From Pseudomonas sp. GD04091 (GTDB lineage Bacteria > Pseudomonadota > Gammaproteobacteria > Pseudomonadales > Pseudomonadaceae): 64,000 bases of DNA. A program made the translations under genes and the position numbers. Positions 28,030 through 37,575 of this stretch are shown in pieces; position 1 is the stretch's first letter, and each line of letters opens with the position of its first letter. The notes beneath the pieces are model-generated. The model was given only the letters and a program-made list of their open reading frames with translations. It searched no databases and had not been told where the DNA came from. The stretch covers positions 62,001-126,000 of the forward strand of contig NZ_JAOEBG010000006.1 of the NCBI RefSeq assembly GCF_029836165.1, given 5' to 3'.

Positions 28030-28797
28030 CTAACGGCGCACGAGGGCCTCGCGCAGCGCCTCGAGCGTGAGATCGGACCTGCCCTCGGCGGTATGCAGCT
28101 CATGCTCCCAGGCCACCTTGCAGCCAGCCAGGTCGCTGTGCTCACGCACCTGGAGCAACCACTGCACCCGGTCATGCCAGTCGCCCAGATCGCCTTGAGC
28201 CCGCTTGAGCAAGCGCTGCAGCTTCTTGCCGGCATGGTCGAGCTGCGGGTAGGCCTCGTCGCCGTAGCGCACACGCTTGATCAGCAGGCGCAGACGGTGT
28301 CGATCATGGGTCGGATCGGCGAGTGCCTTGCCGAGCTTGCGCCATTGCTTTTCCAGGCGCTCGTCGATGCGCTTCTCCAAGCCCTGCACCAGCCCTTCCC
28401 GATCAGCCGCGCGCAGGAACAGCGGGAAGGCATCGAGGATCGCCAGCACCCGGCCGAGCTGGGGACTGACCGCGACACTGGCGAAGGTCCGTGCCCTGCC
28501 CTCCCGGCGGCGCTCGCCCGCCTGCAGATGGCCGCGACTGATCAGTTGCGCCGCCAGCACTTCGCGGTCACGCAACGGTGTGGTGAGTGTGCCCAGCGAT
28601 TTGGCCGCATTCTCCAATTGCTCGACCCCCGGCAGGTCGCGCAGCGGACGCAGCAGGCTGCGCAAGCGCCGCAGGGTGGTGCGCAGATCGTGCAGCGCTT
28701 CGCTGTCGGTGTCGGCGGCCAGGCGCTCGCGACACGCCAGCAGTCGCACCTGGAGTGCGAGCACCTGGCAGACCACATGATCGAGCATGGCGGACAT
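28030..28797 (-). CDS. CHAD-domain protein
   Basis: A 255-residue helical protein with the conserved-histidine signature of CHAD: the basic RRLRSLLRPLRDLPGVEQLE after DLRTTLRRLR, and HRLRLLIKRVRYGDEAYPQL with conserved lysines and arginines. CHAD proteins bind polyphosphate and are found on polyphosphate granules. ATG 28797 is preceded by GGGAGAGACCT; the longer frame starts with TTG. It lies 14 bp after the lipoprotein gene and is probably co-transcribed with it. Confidence 0.88.
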   Translation of the reverse strand: MSAMLDHVVCQVLALQVRLLACRERLAADTDSEALHDLRTTLRRLRSLLRPLRDLPGVEQLENAAKSLGTLTTPLRDREVLAAQLISRGHLQAGERRREGRARTFASVAVSPQLGRVLAILDAFPLFLRAADREGLVQGLEKRIDERLEKQWRKLGKALADPTHDRHRLRLLIKRVRYGDEAYPQLDHAGKKLQRLLKRAQGDLGDWHDRVQWLLQVREHSDLAGCKVAWEHELHTAEGRSDLTLEALREALVRR

Positions 28798-28811
28798 AGG
28801 TCTCTCCCTGA

Positions 28812-29090
28812 TCAACGTCCGGCGCGGGACTCACGAATGTAGAAGCGCGCCTTCTCGGCCTTGTTGGTGCAACCTTCGAAGCCCTCGAACTGCTGCTGGG
28901 TCTTGGCACCGGTCAGCAGCGACAACGCCTTGGAATAGCTCACGGTACCGGCAAAACCTTCGGCCTTGGCCAGGTCCAGTTCCTTCCAGGCGGCATCGAG
29001 CTGAGTCGCGCAACTGTCGCGATAGGCCGTCTTGCCCGCGCAGCCAACCAGCGCCAGGGCAATCAGAGGAAGGGTGATCCAGGCTTTCAT
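28812..29090 (-). CDS. Small lipoprotein of unknown function
   Basis: A 92-residue protein: signal peptide with lipobox LVGC (Cys17 lipidated), then a helical domain AAWKELDLAKAEGFAGTVSYSK... with two further cysteines (DSCATQ and EGCTNK) that could form a disulfide. ATG 29090 gives a textbook lipoprotein signal and is preferred to 29138. The stop is 14 bp before the CHAD gene. Similar small Pseudomonas lipoproteins have no known function. Confidence 0.8.
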   Translation of the reverse strand: MKAWITLPLIALALVGCAGKTAYRDSCATQLDAAWKELDLAKAEGFAGTVSYSKALSLLTGAKTQQQFEGFEGCTNKAEKARFYIRESRAGR

Positions 29091-29249
29091 GGGTAATACC
29101 TCGAGGGGTCGATAACTAGGGTGGCCGTTCGACGGCAAAGCAGACGAAAAGTGCCCTGCTCAGCGTAGTCCAGCGCGGACTACATTGAAGCACAGGCGGC
29201 AATGGGTGCATTGTTGGACCATGGTTGCACACTTGCAGGGGGAACGGTC

Positions 29250-30290
29250 ATGAGCAAACGCGTGGCATTGGTACTGGGCTCCGGCGGCGCCCGGGGATAC
29301 GCGCATATCGGCGTGATCGAGGAAATCGAACGTCGCGGCTACGAGATCGCCTGCATCGCCGGCTGCTCCATGGGCGCGGTGATCGGCGGCATCTATGCCG
29401 CCGGCAAGCTCGACGAGTACCGTCGCTGGATCGAAAGCCTGGATTACCTCGATGTGCTGCGTCTGGTCGATGTCAGCTTTCGCCTGGGCGCCATCCGTGG
29501 CGACAAGGTGTTCGGGCAGATCCGCAAGATCGTCGGCGAAATCAATATCGAGCAGTTGCGCATTCCGTATACGGCGGTCGCGACCGACCTGACCAATCAG
29601 CAGGAGATCTGGTTCCAGGAGGGCTGCCTGCATCAGGCCATGCGCGCCTCGGCGGCGATTCCCAGCCTGTTCACCCCGGTGGTGCAGGGCAACCGCATGT
29701 TGGTCGACGGCGGCATCCTCAACCCGTTGCCGATCGTTCCGGTGGTGTCCAGCCACTGCGACCTGATCATCGCGGTCAACCTCAACGCCACCAACCAGAA
29801 GCAGTATCAGTTGCCGGTGATCGAACGCCCCGCGGCCTTCAAGATGCGTTTCGATGCGCTGATCAGTTCGCTCGGCTCGCGCCTGCCGTTTCGCCGCAAG
29901 CCGGCGGAACAGCTGATACGCCTGGAACAGGAAATCACCGCCGAGGGCCTGGCCTCATCCAACCCCTGGCTGGCCGACAGCGCGGCGCCAGATGGGCAGC
30001 AACCGGCGGCGGCGCCACAGAGCGAGGGGGCGCCGAAGTCCGCCACCGGATCGTTCATCGTCGACAACGTTGGCCCCGCGTCCCTGCTCGACCTGATCAA
30101 CCAGAGCTTCGAGGTGATGCAGACGTCGCTGGCCCAGTACAAGATCGCCGGTTATCCGCCGGATGTCCTGATCAACGTGCCCAAGCGCGTGTGCCGGTTC
30201 TTCGAGTTCTACAAGGCGCCGGAGCTGATCGCGCTGGGGCGGGAGATCGCCCGGGACACGCTGGACAATCATGAGGGAGAGCGGCGGTAG
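29250..30290 (+). CDS. Patatin-like phospholipase
   Basis: A 346-residue patatin-fold serine hydrolase, probably cytoplasmic or peripheral since no signal peptide is seen. The oxyanion loop LGSGGARGYAHIGVIEE is at residues 9-25, the nucleophile elbow GCSMG at about 38-42 (GxSxG), and the catalytic aspartate in VDGGILNPLP (DGG) at about 152-161. The closest named relative by layout is RssA/YchK. A low-complexity insertion (PDGQQPAAAPQSEGAPKSAT) and a C-terminal domain follow. A terminator lies 95 bp after the stop. Confidence 0.9.
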   Translation: MSKRVALVLGSGGARGYAHIGVIEEIERRGYEIACIAGCSMGAVIGGIYAAGKLDEYRRWIESLDYLDVLRLVDVSFRLGAIRGDKVFGQIRKIVGEINIEQLRIPYTAVATDLTNQQEIWFQEGCLHQAMRASAAIPSLFTPVVQGNRMLVDGGILNPLPIVPVVSSHCDLIIAVNLNATNQKQYQLPVIERPAAFKMRFDALISSLGSRLPFRRKPAEQLIRLEQEITAEGLASSNPWLADSAAPDGQQPAAAPQSEGAPKSATGSFIVDNVGPASLLDLINQSFEVMQTSLAQYKIAGYPPDVLINVPKRVCRFFEFYKAPELIALGREIARDTLDNHEGERR

Positions 30291-30384
30291 GCTCCGCACC
30301 CAACATGCCGCACGCCTGTTCAGGCCATGCGCTCTCGCAAGGAATGCGTAGACCCCGATCATCATGGATGCCCATCCCGAAAAC

Positions 30385-30412
30385 GAAACAGGCCGCATAC
30401 GCGGCCTGTTTC
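30385..30412. terminator. Bidirectional intrinsic terminator between patatin and ppiD
   Basis: GAAACAGGCCGC, ATAC loop, GCGGCCTGTTTC. It is convergent between two gene ends, with T-rich sequence on both sides. Confidence 0.85.
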
Positions 30413-30428
30413 TTCAGCGGTGCGGCAC

Positions 30429-32288
30429 TCAGTAGCGCGTGATATCCGCGCTGCCTTCGAGCAGCTTGCGATAGGCGGCAAAGTCCTGCGAGCCGGCACG
30501 CGAAGCGAGATAGCGGCGAATCTGCGCCTTCTCTTCGTCGGTGGCGGCAGCGCCTTCATTGACACCCTTGAGCTGCAACACCACCAGGCTGCCGTCACCC
30601 AGGACCACACTGCCGTAGACCGGCTTGTCCTTGGACTCGGGCTTGCCCAGTCGGAATACCGCCTGCAGCTCGGCCGGCTCGACGCCGTCCTGGCCACGCG
30701 TAGCCGCTTCCTGGACTTTCCAGTGCTGGCTATCAGCCTTGATCGAGCCGTCACGCAAGCCGGCAATCAGCTTGTCGGCCTTGCCCTTGAGCTCGGCGGT
30801 CGCCTTCTCCTTGGCCAGGTGCTCGCCGATGTTCTTGGCGACGGCCTCCAGCGGCAGCTGCTCAGACTTGCGATGCTCCTTGACGCGCAGTACCACCACG
30901 GTCTCCGGATCCAGCTCGATGCCGTTGCTGTTGGCGCCCTCTTCCAGCACTTCTTCGCTGAACGCGGCCTGGATCACGCCACGGTTGGCCGTGATGCCTT
31001 CGCCACCCTCACGCCCGAACGCAGCGGAGGTGTGCACTTTCAGGCCCAGGTCCTGAGCCGGCTGAGCCAGGTCGGAAGCCTCGAACGAGGCATCTTCGAG
31101 CTGCTTGGTGGCTTCGACGAAGCGCTGCTCCACCTGCTGGGTCTTCAGCTCGTGGGTCAACTTGTCCTTCAGGCTGGCAAAGCTCGGTACATCCGGAGCC
31201 TCGACGCCCAGCAGCTTGATCAGGTGATAGCCGTACTCGGTGCGAACCGGGGCGGAAACCTGCTCCTTGCTCAGCTTGTACAACGCATCCTCGAAGGCCG
31301 GGTCATAAACCCCCGGACCGGCGAAGCCGAGGTCACCGCCGGTGCTGGCAGAACCCGGATCCTGCGAGAACTCCTTGGCCAGGGTGGCGAAGTCCTCGCC
31401 CTTCTGCAGACGCTGCTGGATCTCTTCGATGCGAGCCTTGGCCTGCGCGTCGGTGGTCTTGTCATTGACCTCGATGAGGATGTGGGCAGCATGGCGCTGC
31501 TCGCCAAGGTTGGCGATTTCCTTCTCGTACGACGCCTTGAGCGCTTCGTCATCGACCTTGACCTGGTCGAAGAACGCCGACTTCTTCAGCTCGATGTAGT
31601 CGATGACCACCTGATCGGGGGTCATGAACTCCTTGGCGTGCTGGTCATAGTGCGCCTTGACCTCGTCATCGCTGACCTTCACCGCGGCCGGGTCGGCCTT
31701 GAAAGTCAGCGAGGCGAAGTCGCGGGTCTGCTTCTCCAGACGGGCAAAGGCATCGACCTGCTTGTCGGTGACGAAGCTGCTGCCGGCGAGGCCGGTGCGC
31801 AGCTGGCCGATGAGCATTTCCTGGGCGAGCATCTCGCGGAACTGCATACGGCCATAGCCCATCTGGCGGATCACCGAGTCGAAGCGCTCGGCGCTGAACT
31901 TGCCATCGACCTGGAATTCAGGCGTCTGCAGGATCAACTGATCCAGCGCGGCCTCGGAAAAAGCGAACTTGGCGTCTTCGGCACCCTGCAGCAGCAGCTT
32001 GCGATCGATCAACCCCTTGAGTGCTGCTTCGCGCAGCATTTTTTCGTCCAGCAGCGCAGGGTCGAAATCCTTGCCCAGCTGTTGCATCAGCTGGCGGCGC
32101 TGCATGTCCACGGCCTGACTCAGCTCGTTCTGGCTGATGGTCTGGCCGTTCACCTTGGCGGCGTCCTGGCTATGGCTGGCGGCCTGGAAGATGGCTTCGA
32201 AGCCGGTCAATGCCATCAGTACGACGATGAGGCCGATGATGGTCTTGGCAATCCAACCTTGTGAATTGTCCCTGATATTCTGCAGCAT
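30429..32288 (-). CDS. ppiD: Periplasmic folding chaperone PpiD (SurA-N/parvulin)
   Basis: A 619-residue inner-membrane-anchored periplasmic chaperone. One membrane helix at residues 13-33 (KTIIGLIVVLMALTGFEAIF), a SurA-N-like segment, then one parvulin-type peptidyl-prolyl isomerase domain (about 265-355: AHILIEVNDKTTDAQA, GGDLGFAGPG, YGYHLIKLLG) and a C-terminal chaperone region. ATG 32288 (MLQNIRDNSQGW) is the standard start. It follows hupB by 185 bp with a terminator in between, the order known from E. coli and Pseudomonas. It helps outer-membrane protein folding and associates with the Sec translocon. Confidence 0.95.
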   Translation of the reverse strand: MLQNIRDNSQGWIAKTIIGLIVVLMALTGFEAIFQAASHSQDAAKVNGQTISQNELSQAVDMQRRQLMQQLGKDFDPALLDEKMLREAALKGLIDRKLLLQGAEDAKFAFSEAALDQLILQTPEFQVDGKFSAERFDSVIRQMGYGRMQFREMLAQEMLIGQLRTGLAGSSFVTDKQVDAFARLEKQTRDFASLTFKADPAAVKVSDDEVKAHYDQHAKEFMTPDQVVIDYIELKKSAFFDQVKVDDEALKASYEKEIANLGEQRHAAHILIEVNDKTTDAQAKARIEEIQQRLQKGEDFATLAKEFSQDPGSASTGGDLGFAGPGVYDPAFEDALYKLSKEQVSAPVRTEYGYHLIKLLGVEAPDVPSFASLKDKLTHELKTQQVEQRFVEATKQLEDASFEASDLAQPAQDLGLKVHTSAAFGREGGEGITANRGVIQAAFSEEVLEEGANSNGIELDPETVVVLRVKEHRKSEQLPLEAVAKNIGEHLAKEKATAELKGKADKLIAGLRDGSIKADSQHWKVQEAATRGQDGVEPAELQAVFRLGKPESKDKPVYGSVVLGDGSLVVLQLKGVNEGAAATDEEKAQIRRYLASRAGSQDFAAYRKLLEGSADITRY

Positions 32289-32357
32289 GCGTCCCCCAGA
32301 AACGGCTGTACCACTGCATCGACAACCGCGGAGCGTGGGTAGAATCCTGATAGAAGA

Positions 32358-32384
32358 AAGGCGCATCCAGTGGATGCGCCTTTT
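32358..32384 (-). terminator. hupB intrinsic terminator
   Basis: On the minus strand AAAAGGCGCATCCA, CTGGATGCGCCTTT then CTTCTATC; GC stem with T-rich tail, located between hupB and ppiD. Confidence 0.88.
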
Positions 32385-32473
32385 CGAAGCGAGCGTGCCA
32401 GCGGGAACGTTTGCGACCCCGCGTACCACGCGGTCGGCCCATTCAGAAACCTGGGCCGGCTGAAAGAGACGAC

Positions 32474-32746
32474 TTAGTTGACGGCGTCTTTCAGGCCTTT
32501 ACCAGCCTTGAAACCTGGAACCTTGGCGGCAGCGATCTTGATCGCCTTGCCGGTTTGCGGGTTGCGGCCGGTGCGCTCGGCGCGCTCTTTGACCGAGAAG
32601 GTACCGAAGCCAACCAGCACGACGTCGTCGCCTGCTTTCAGGGCACCGGTCACGGAGTCAATGACTGCGTCCAGCGCACGGCCGGCTACAGCTTTCGGGA
32701 TGTCAGCAGATGCGGCGATAGCGTCAATCAGTTCCGACTTGTTCAC
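32474..32746 (-). CDS. hupB: Nucleoid protein HU-beta
   Basis: A 90-residue histone-like DNA-bending protein. The family signature [20 protein letters not shown] lies in the beta-arm with the proline at the tip, followed by [20 protein letters not shown]. Its position downstream of lon identifies HupB rather than HupA or HupN. A strong promoter (32845-32874) precedes it and an intrinsic terminator follows. Confidence 0.97.
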   Translation of the reverse strand: MNKSELIDAIAASADIPKAVAGRALDAVIDSVTGALKAGDDVVLVGFGTFSVKERAERTGRNPQTGKAIKIAAAKVPGFKAGKGLKDAVN

Positions 32747-32844
32747 TCTAAGTCCCCTTATATCTCTATTGAGTTTGTTTCTAAGTATGTAATGAAAAGC
32801 TTATGAAACGAGCGCTGGGTGGCCTGTTGACACTGGCGTGCCGC

Positions 32845-32874
32845 TTTATAGCAAGGGCCGGAAAAAACTGTCAA
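32845..32874 (-). promoter_or_regulatory. Predicted strong sigma-70 promoter of hupB
   Basis: Minus strand TTGACA (32874-32869), 18-bp spacer, TATAAA (32850-32845): a perfect -35 and near-perfect -10, about 100 bp before the ATG. Confidence 0.75.
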
Positions 32875-32899
32875 CCAACGCCCCCCAGCGAAATACGTA

Positions 32900-35296
32900 T
32901 TAATGCGTGCTGATTCTTTCCTTGGCATCACCGTCGCGCTTTTCATCTTTTGCGACGATCTCCGGAGCCACATCTGGCAAGGGCTCCGGGGCGTATTGCA
33001 GCGCAATTTGGAGGACTTCGTCAATCCATTTGACCGGTTTGATCTGAAGATCCTGCTTGATATTTTCCGGAATCTCCTTGAGATCGCGAACATTCTCTTC
33101 GGGAATGATCACCGTCTTGATCCCACCACGGTGTGCCGCCAGCAGTTTTTCCTTGAGCCCACCGATGGCCAGTACCTGACCACGCAGGGTGATCTCCCCG
33201 GTCATCGCCACGTCGGCGCGTACCGGAATCTGGGTCAGGGCCGACACCAGCGCGGTGCACATGCCGATACCGGCGCTCGGGCCATCCTTCGGCGTGGCGC
33301 CTTCCGGCATATGGATGTGAACGTCGCGCTTTTCGTGGAAGTCTGCCGCGATCCCCAGGCTCTGGGCGCGACTGCGCACGACCGTCTGGGCGGCGGTGAT
33401 GGACTCGACCATCACGTCGCCCAGCGAACCGGTCTTGATCAGCTGGCCCTTGCCAGGGATGACCACAGCTTCGATGGTCAGCAATTCGCCGCCTACCTGG
33501 GTCCAGGCGAGGCCAGTGACCTGGCCGATCTGGTCCTGCTGTTCGGCCAGGCCATAGCGGAACTTGCGCACGCCCAGCAACTGCTCGAGCTGCTCGCCAG
33601 CCACCTTGACCTTCACCTGCTTGGCCCCGGTGTGCTCCTTGACCACCTTGCGGCAGACCTTGGCGATCTGTCGCTCCAGGCCACGCACGCCGGCTTCGCG
33701 GGTGTAGTAGCGAATGATGTCGCGGATGGCCGATACCTCGACCTCCAGCTCATCTTTCTTCAAACCGTTGGCCTTGACCTGCTTGGGCACCAGGTACTTG
33801 ACCGCGATGTTGATCTTCTCGTCCTCGGTGTAGCCCGGCAGGCGAATGACTTCCATGCGGTCGAGCAGCGCCGGCGGAATGTTCATCGAGTTCGAGGTGC
33901 ACAGGAACATCACGTCCGAGAGGTCGTAGTCGACTTCCAGGTAGTGGTCGTTGAAGTTGTGGTTCTGCTCGGGGTCGAGCACCTCCAGCAATGCCGAGGC
34001 CGGATCGCCACGCATGTCGCTGCCCATCTTGTCGATTTCGTCGAGCAGGAAGAGGGGATTGCGTACACCAACCTTGGTCATTTTCTGAATCAGACGACCC
34101 GGCATCGAGCCGATGTAGGTACGCCGATGGCCGCGGATCTCGGCCTCGTCACGCACGCCACCGAGCGCCATGCGTACGAACTTGCGGTTGGTGGCGGCGG
34201 CGATCGACTCGGCCAGCGAGGTCTTGCCCACGCCTGGCGGGCCCACCAGGCACAGCACCGGACCACGAATCTTCTTCACGCGCTTCTGCACGGCGAGGTA
34301 TTCGAGGATACGCTCCTTGACTTCCTCCAGCCCGTAGTGATCCGCATCGAGGATCTCCTCGGCCTTGGCCAGGTCCAGGCGTACCTTGCTCTGGGCTTTC
34401 CACGGGACCTGCACCAGCCAGTCCAGGTACGAGCGCACCACGGTGGCCTCAGCCGACATCGGCGACATCTGCTTGAGCTTGTTCAGCTCGGCCTGGGCCT
34501 TGGCCAGGGCATCCTTGGGCAGGCCAGCGGCGTCGATGCGCTTTTTCAGCTCTTCGACTTCATTGTGGCCTTCGTCGCCATCACCGAGCTCCTTCTGAAT
34601 GGCCTTCATCTGCTCATTCAGGTAGTACTCGCGCTGGCTGCGCTCCATCTGCTTCTTCACGCGGCCACGAATGCGCTTCTCGACCTGCAGCAGGTCGATT
34701 TCCGCATCCAGCAGCGCCAGCACGTGCTCGACGCGGGTCTGCAGGTCGACGATCTCGAGGATTTCCTGCTTCTGCTCGATCTTCAGCGCCATGTGCGCGG
34801 CCATGGTATCGACCAGGCGGCCAGGTTCTTCGATGCTATTGAGCGAGGACAGCACCTCTGCCGGGACCTTCTTGCCCAGCTGCACATACTGCTCGAACTG
34901 CGACAGCAGCGTGCGCACGAACACCTCGGACTCGCGCTCGGCGGTCTCGGTTTCGTCGATCAGGCTGACTTCGGCGCGGATATGGCCGTCGACTTCGTTG
35001 AAACGCTCCACGGCACCGCGCTGCTCGCCTTCGACCAGCACCTTGACGGTGCCATCGGGCAGCTTGAGCAACTGCAGTACGGTGGCGACGGTGCCTACGC
35101 GATACAGGGCGTCTTCGCCCGGATCGTCGTCGGCAGGATTCTTCTGGGCCAGCAGGAGGATCTGCTTCTCGCCCGTCATCGCGGCCTCGAGGGCCTCGAT
35201 GGACTTCTCACGCCCCACGAACAGTGGGATGACCATGTGCGGATAGACGACGACGTCACGCAATGGCAAAAGAGGCAAGTCGAGGGTGGTCTTCAT
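32900..35296 (-). CDS. lon: ATP-dependent protease Lon
   Basis: A 798-residue AAA+ serine protease that degrades misfolded and regulatory proteins. The N-terminal substrate-binding domain ([20 protein letters not shown]) is intact. The AAA module has Walker [14 protein letters not shown] (about 355) and Walker [13 protein letters not shown]. The C-terminal protease shows [11 protein letters not shown] with the catalytic serine near residue 675 and the dyad lysine in [14 protein letters not shown] near 717. It lies between clpX and hupB, and a sigma-32-like promoter precedes it. Confidence 0.98.
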   Translation of the reverse strand: MKTTLDLPLLPLRDVVVYPHMVIPLFVGREKSIEALEAAMTGEKQILLLAQKNPADDDPGEDALYRVGTVATVLQLLKLPDGTVKVLVEGEQRGAVERFNEVDGHIRAEVSLIDETETAERESEVFVRTLLSQFEQYVQLGKKVPAEVLSSLNSIEEPGRLVDTMAAHMALKIEQKQEILEIVDLQTRVEHVLALLDAEIDLLQVEKRIRGRVKKQMERSQREYYLNEQMKAIQKELGDGDEGHNEVEELKKRIDAAGLPKDALAKAQAELNKLKQMSPMSAEATVVRSYLDWLVQVPWKAQSKVRLDLAKAEEILDADHYGLEEVKERILEYLAVQKRVKKIRGPVLCLVGPPGVGKTSLAESIAAATNRKFVRMALGGVRDEAEIRGHRRTYIGSMPGRLIQKMTKVGVRNPLFLLDEIDKMGSDMRGDPASALLEVLDPEQNHNFNDHYLEVDYDLSDVMFLCTSNSMNIPPALLDRMEVIRLPGYTEDEKINIAVKYLVPKQVKANGLKKDELEVEVSAIRDIIRYYTREAGVRGLERQIAKVCRKVVKEHTGAKQVKVKVAGEQLEQLLGVRKFRYGLAEQQDQIGQVTGLAWTQVGGELLTIEAVVIPGKGQLIKTGSLGDVMVESITAAQTVVRSRAQSLGIAADFHEKRDVHIHMPEGATPKDGPSAGIGMCTALVSALTQIPVRADVAMTGEITLRGQVLAIGGLKEKLLAAHRGGIKTVIIPEENVRDLKEIPENIKQDLQIKPVKWIDEVLQIALQYAPEPLPDVAPEIVAKDEKRDGDAKERISTH

Positions 35297-35355
35297 GATT
35301 TCGCCTCTACAGCGGCCTTGTGGCCGGAAACCGTTGGAAATGGTGCTTGGGGCTA

Positions 35356-35384
35356 ATGTGGGGGCAGCCCTGCAAAATTACAAG
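35356..35384 (-). promoter_or_regulatory. Predicted heat-shock (sigma-32) promoter of lon
   Basis: Minus strand CTTGTAA (35384-35378), 14-bp spacer, CCCCACAT (35363-35356). The consensus is CTTGAAA and CCCCATNT with a 13-17 bp spacer. It sits 60 bp before the lon start, and lon is an established RpoH target in other bacteria. Confidence 0.65.
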
Positions 35385-35405
35385 CGCCGGGGCCATGAAA
35401 TGCAG

Positions 35406-35427
35406 AAAGGGGCCCTAGGGCCCCTTT
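35406..35427 (-). terminator. clpX-lon intergenic hairpin
   Basis: AAAGGGGCCC, TA, GGGCCCCTTT: perfect 10-bp stem 24 bp beyond the clpX stop, with a short T tract. It separates the clpX transcript from the lon promoter. Confidence 0.8.
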
Positions 35428-35450
35428 CCTCTTGCTGCTTGCTCGCCCGA

Positions 35451-36734
35451 TCAGGCGTCGGGGGCGGCCTTTGCTTGCGGCTCGCTGTTCTCGTAGATCA
35501 GCAGTGGCTGCGAAGTCCCCTCGATGACGCTCTCGTCGATCACCACCTTGCTGACTTCCTTCTGCGAAGGAATCTCGTACATGGTGTCGAGCAGCACGCC
35601 TTCGAGGATCGAACGCAGGCCTCGGGCGCCGGTCTTGCGCTCCAGGGCCTTGCGCGCGACAGCCTTCAACGCATCGCTGCGGAACTCGAGATCGACATCT
35701 TCCATCTCGAACAGCTTGGCGTATTGCTTGGTCAGTGCATTCTTCGGCTCGGTGAGGATCTGCATCAGCGCAGCCTCGTCCAGCTCGTCCAGCGTCGCCA
35801 GTACCGGCAGACGGCCAACGAACTCCGGAATCAGGCCGAACTTGACCAGATCGTCCGGCTCGACCTCACGCAGCGATTCGCCGACTTTCTTGCCCTCTTC
35901 CTTGCTGCGCACTTCCGCGCTGAAGCCGATGCCACCTTTGGTGGAACGGTTCTGGATGACCTTTTCCAGACCCGAGAAGGCGCCCCCGCAGATGAACAGG
36001 ATATTGCGGGTATCGACCTGCAGGAACTCCTGTTGCGGGTGCTTGCGTCCGCCTTGCGGCGGCACCGAGGCAACGGTGCCCTCGATCAGCTTCAACAGCG
36101 CCTGCTGCACGCCCTCGCCCGAGACGTCACGGGTGATGGACGGGTTGTCCGACTTGCGCGAGATCTTGTCGATCTCGTCGATATAGACGATGCCCATCTG
36201 GGCCTTTTCCACGTCGTAGTCGCACTTTTGCAGCAGTTTCTGAATGATGTTCTCGACGTCCTCACCCACGTAACCGGCTTCGGTCAGGGTGGTGGCATCG
36301 GCGATGGTGAACGGTACGTTCAGCAGGCGTGCGAGCGTCTCGGCGAGCAGGGTCTTGCCCGAGCCGGTCGGCCCGATCAGCAGGATGTTGCTCTTGCCCA
36401 GTTCGACTTCGTCGCCCTTCTTGTCACGCTGGTTCAGGCGCTTGTAGTGGTTGTACACCGCTACGGACAGCACCTTCTTGGCGCGTTCCTGACCAATGAC
36501 GTACTGGTCCAGGATTCCGCTGATTTCTTTCGGCGAGGGTAGCTTGTGCGCGTTGCTCTCGGCCTGGGCTTCCTGCACCTCCTCACGGATGATGTCGTTG
36601 CACAGGTCGACGCACTCGTCGCAGATAAATACCGAGGGGCCGGCAATCAACTTGCGCACTTCATGCTGGCTTTTGCCGCAGAAGGAGCAATAGAGCAATT
36701 TGCCGTTGTCCTCGCCGTTACGGGTGTCAGTCAT
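35451..36734 (-). CDS. clpX: ClpX, ATPase subunit of the ClpXP protease
   Basis: A 427-residue AAA+ unfoldase that feeds proteins to ClpP. The N-terminal zinc domain has CSFCGKSQ...CDECVDLC (residues about 15-43). Walker A is [13 protein letters not shown], the pore loop is GYVGEDVEN, Walker B is [10 protein letters not shown], and the second-region-of-homology arginine is in the C-terminal part. The IGF-type ClpP-docking loop is found as IGFSAEV. ATG 36734 ([14 protein letters not shown]) is the family start. It lies 108 bp downstream of clpP. Confidence 0.97.
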   Translation of the reverse strand: MTDTRNGEDNGKLLYCSFCGKSQHEVRKLIAGPSVFICDECVDLCNDIIREEVQEAQAESNAHKLPSPKEISGILDQYVIGQERAKKVLSVAVYNHYKRLNQRDKKGDEVELGKSNILLIGPTGSGKTLLAETLARLLNVPFTIADATTLTEAGYVGEDVENIIQKLLQKCDYDVEKAQMGIVYIDEIDKISRKSDNPSITRDVSGEGVQQALLKLIEGTVASVPPQGGRKHPQQEFLQVDTRNILFICGGAFSGLEKVIQNRSTKGGIGFSAEVRSKEEGKKVGESLREVEPDDLVKFGLIPEFVGRLPVLATLDELDEAALMQILTEPKNALTKQYAKLFEMEDVDLEFRSDALKAVARKALERKTGARGLRSILEGVLLDTMYEIPSQKEVSKVVIDESVIEGTSQPLLIYENSEPQAKAAPDA

Positions 36735-36842
36735 TCGATCGATCCAATCCGGTAGGCTTGAAACACAAGATGAAGGCAATCGCTGGCTTTTTCAAGTCCG
36801 CGGGCAGGCGCAATCCGCGCCCACCCGCCCTGGCGCATTGCT

Positions 36843-37484
36843 TCAGGATGCCAGTTGCCGCTTGTCGTAGACCGAGTCGATCAGGCCGTACTCGGCCGCG
36901 CGTGCAGCGCTCATGAAGTTGTCGCGCTCGGTGTCGCGCTTGATGGTTTCCAGCGGCTGGCCAGTGTGGTGGGCCAACAGCTCGTTCAGGCGCGCCTTGA
37001 TGTTGAGGATTTCCTGGGCGTGGATCTCGATGTCGGTCGCCTGGCCCTGGAAACCACCCAGCGGCTGGTGAATCATCACCCGCGAGTTGGGCAGGCAATG
37101 GCGCTTGCCGGCGGCACCGGCCGCGAGCAGGAAGGCGCCCATGCTGCAGGCCTGGCCGATGCAGATGGTCGAGACGTCCGGCTTGATGAACTGCATGGTG
37201 TCGTAGATCGACATGCCTGCAGTCACCGAACCGCCCGGGGAGTTGATGTACAGATGGATATCCTTGTCCGGGTTTTCCGCTTCAAGGAACAGCAGCTGCG
37301 CCACCACCAGGTTGGCCATGTAGTCCTCTACAGGGCCGACCAGGAAGATCACGCGCTCCTTGAGGAGGCGCGAGTAGATGTCGTAGGCGCGTTCGCCACG
37401 GGCGGACTGCTCGATAACCATCGGGACCAGGCCACCGGCGGCCTGGATGTCAGAGCTCTGCTGAATATAAGAATTGCGGGACAT
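36843..37484 (-). CDS. clpP: ClpP, proteolytic subunit of Clp proteases
   Basis: A 213-residue serine protease that forms the double-heptamer chamber used by ClpX and ClpA. The catalytic serine lies in [19 protein letters not shown], the histidine in [13 protein letters not shown], and the aspartate in the [10 protein letters not shown] region. ATG 37484 (MSRNSYIQQ) is preferred over the in-frame GTG at 37493. It lies between tig and clpX, and all three are usually co-regulated. Confidence 0.97.
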   Translation of the reverse strand: MSRNSYIQQSSDIQAAGGLVPMVIEQSARGERAYDIYSRLLKERVIFLVGPVEDYMANLVVAQLLFLEAENPDKDIHLYINSPGGSVTAGMSIYDTMQFIKPDVSTICIGQACSMGAFLLAAGAAGKRHCLPNSRVMIHQPLGGFQGQATDIEIHAQEILNIKARLNELLAHHTGQPLETIKRDTERDNFMSAARAAEYGLIDSVYDKRQLAS

Positions 37485-37524
37485 GTCCTGCACTCACTCC
37501 CAAATAGTCATGGCTTGAATACGC

Positions 37525-37550
37525 ACAAGCCAGCGCGAAGGCTGGCTTGT
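37525..37550 (-). terminator. Hairpin between tig and clpP
   Basis: ACAAGCCAGC, short loop, GCTGGCTTGT. There is no T-run after it on the minus strand, so it may attenuate rather than fully end the tig transcript. Confidence 0.55.
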
Positions 37551-37575
37551 GGGGGTTTCCTACGAGAGTAGCCTG

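Noticed and set aside
32903..35356. Open plus-strand frame of 817 codons over lon
   Set aside because: Antisense shadow of Lon, without recognisable motifs.
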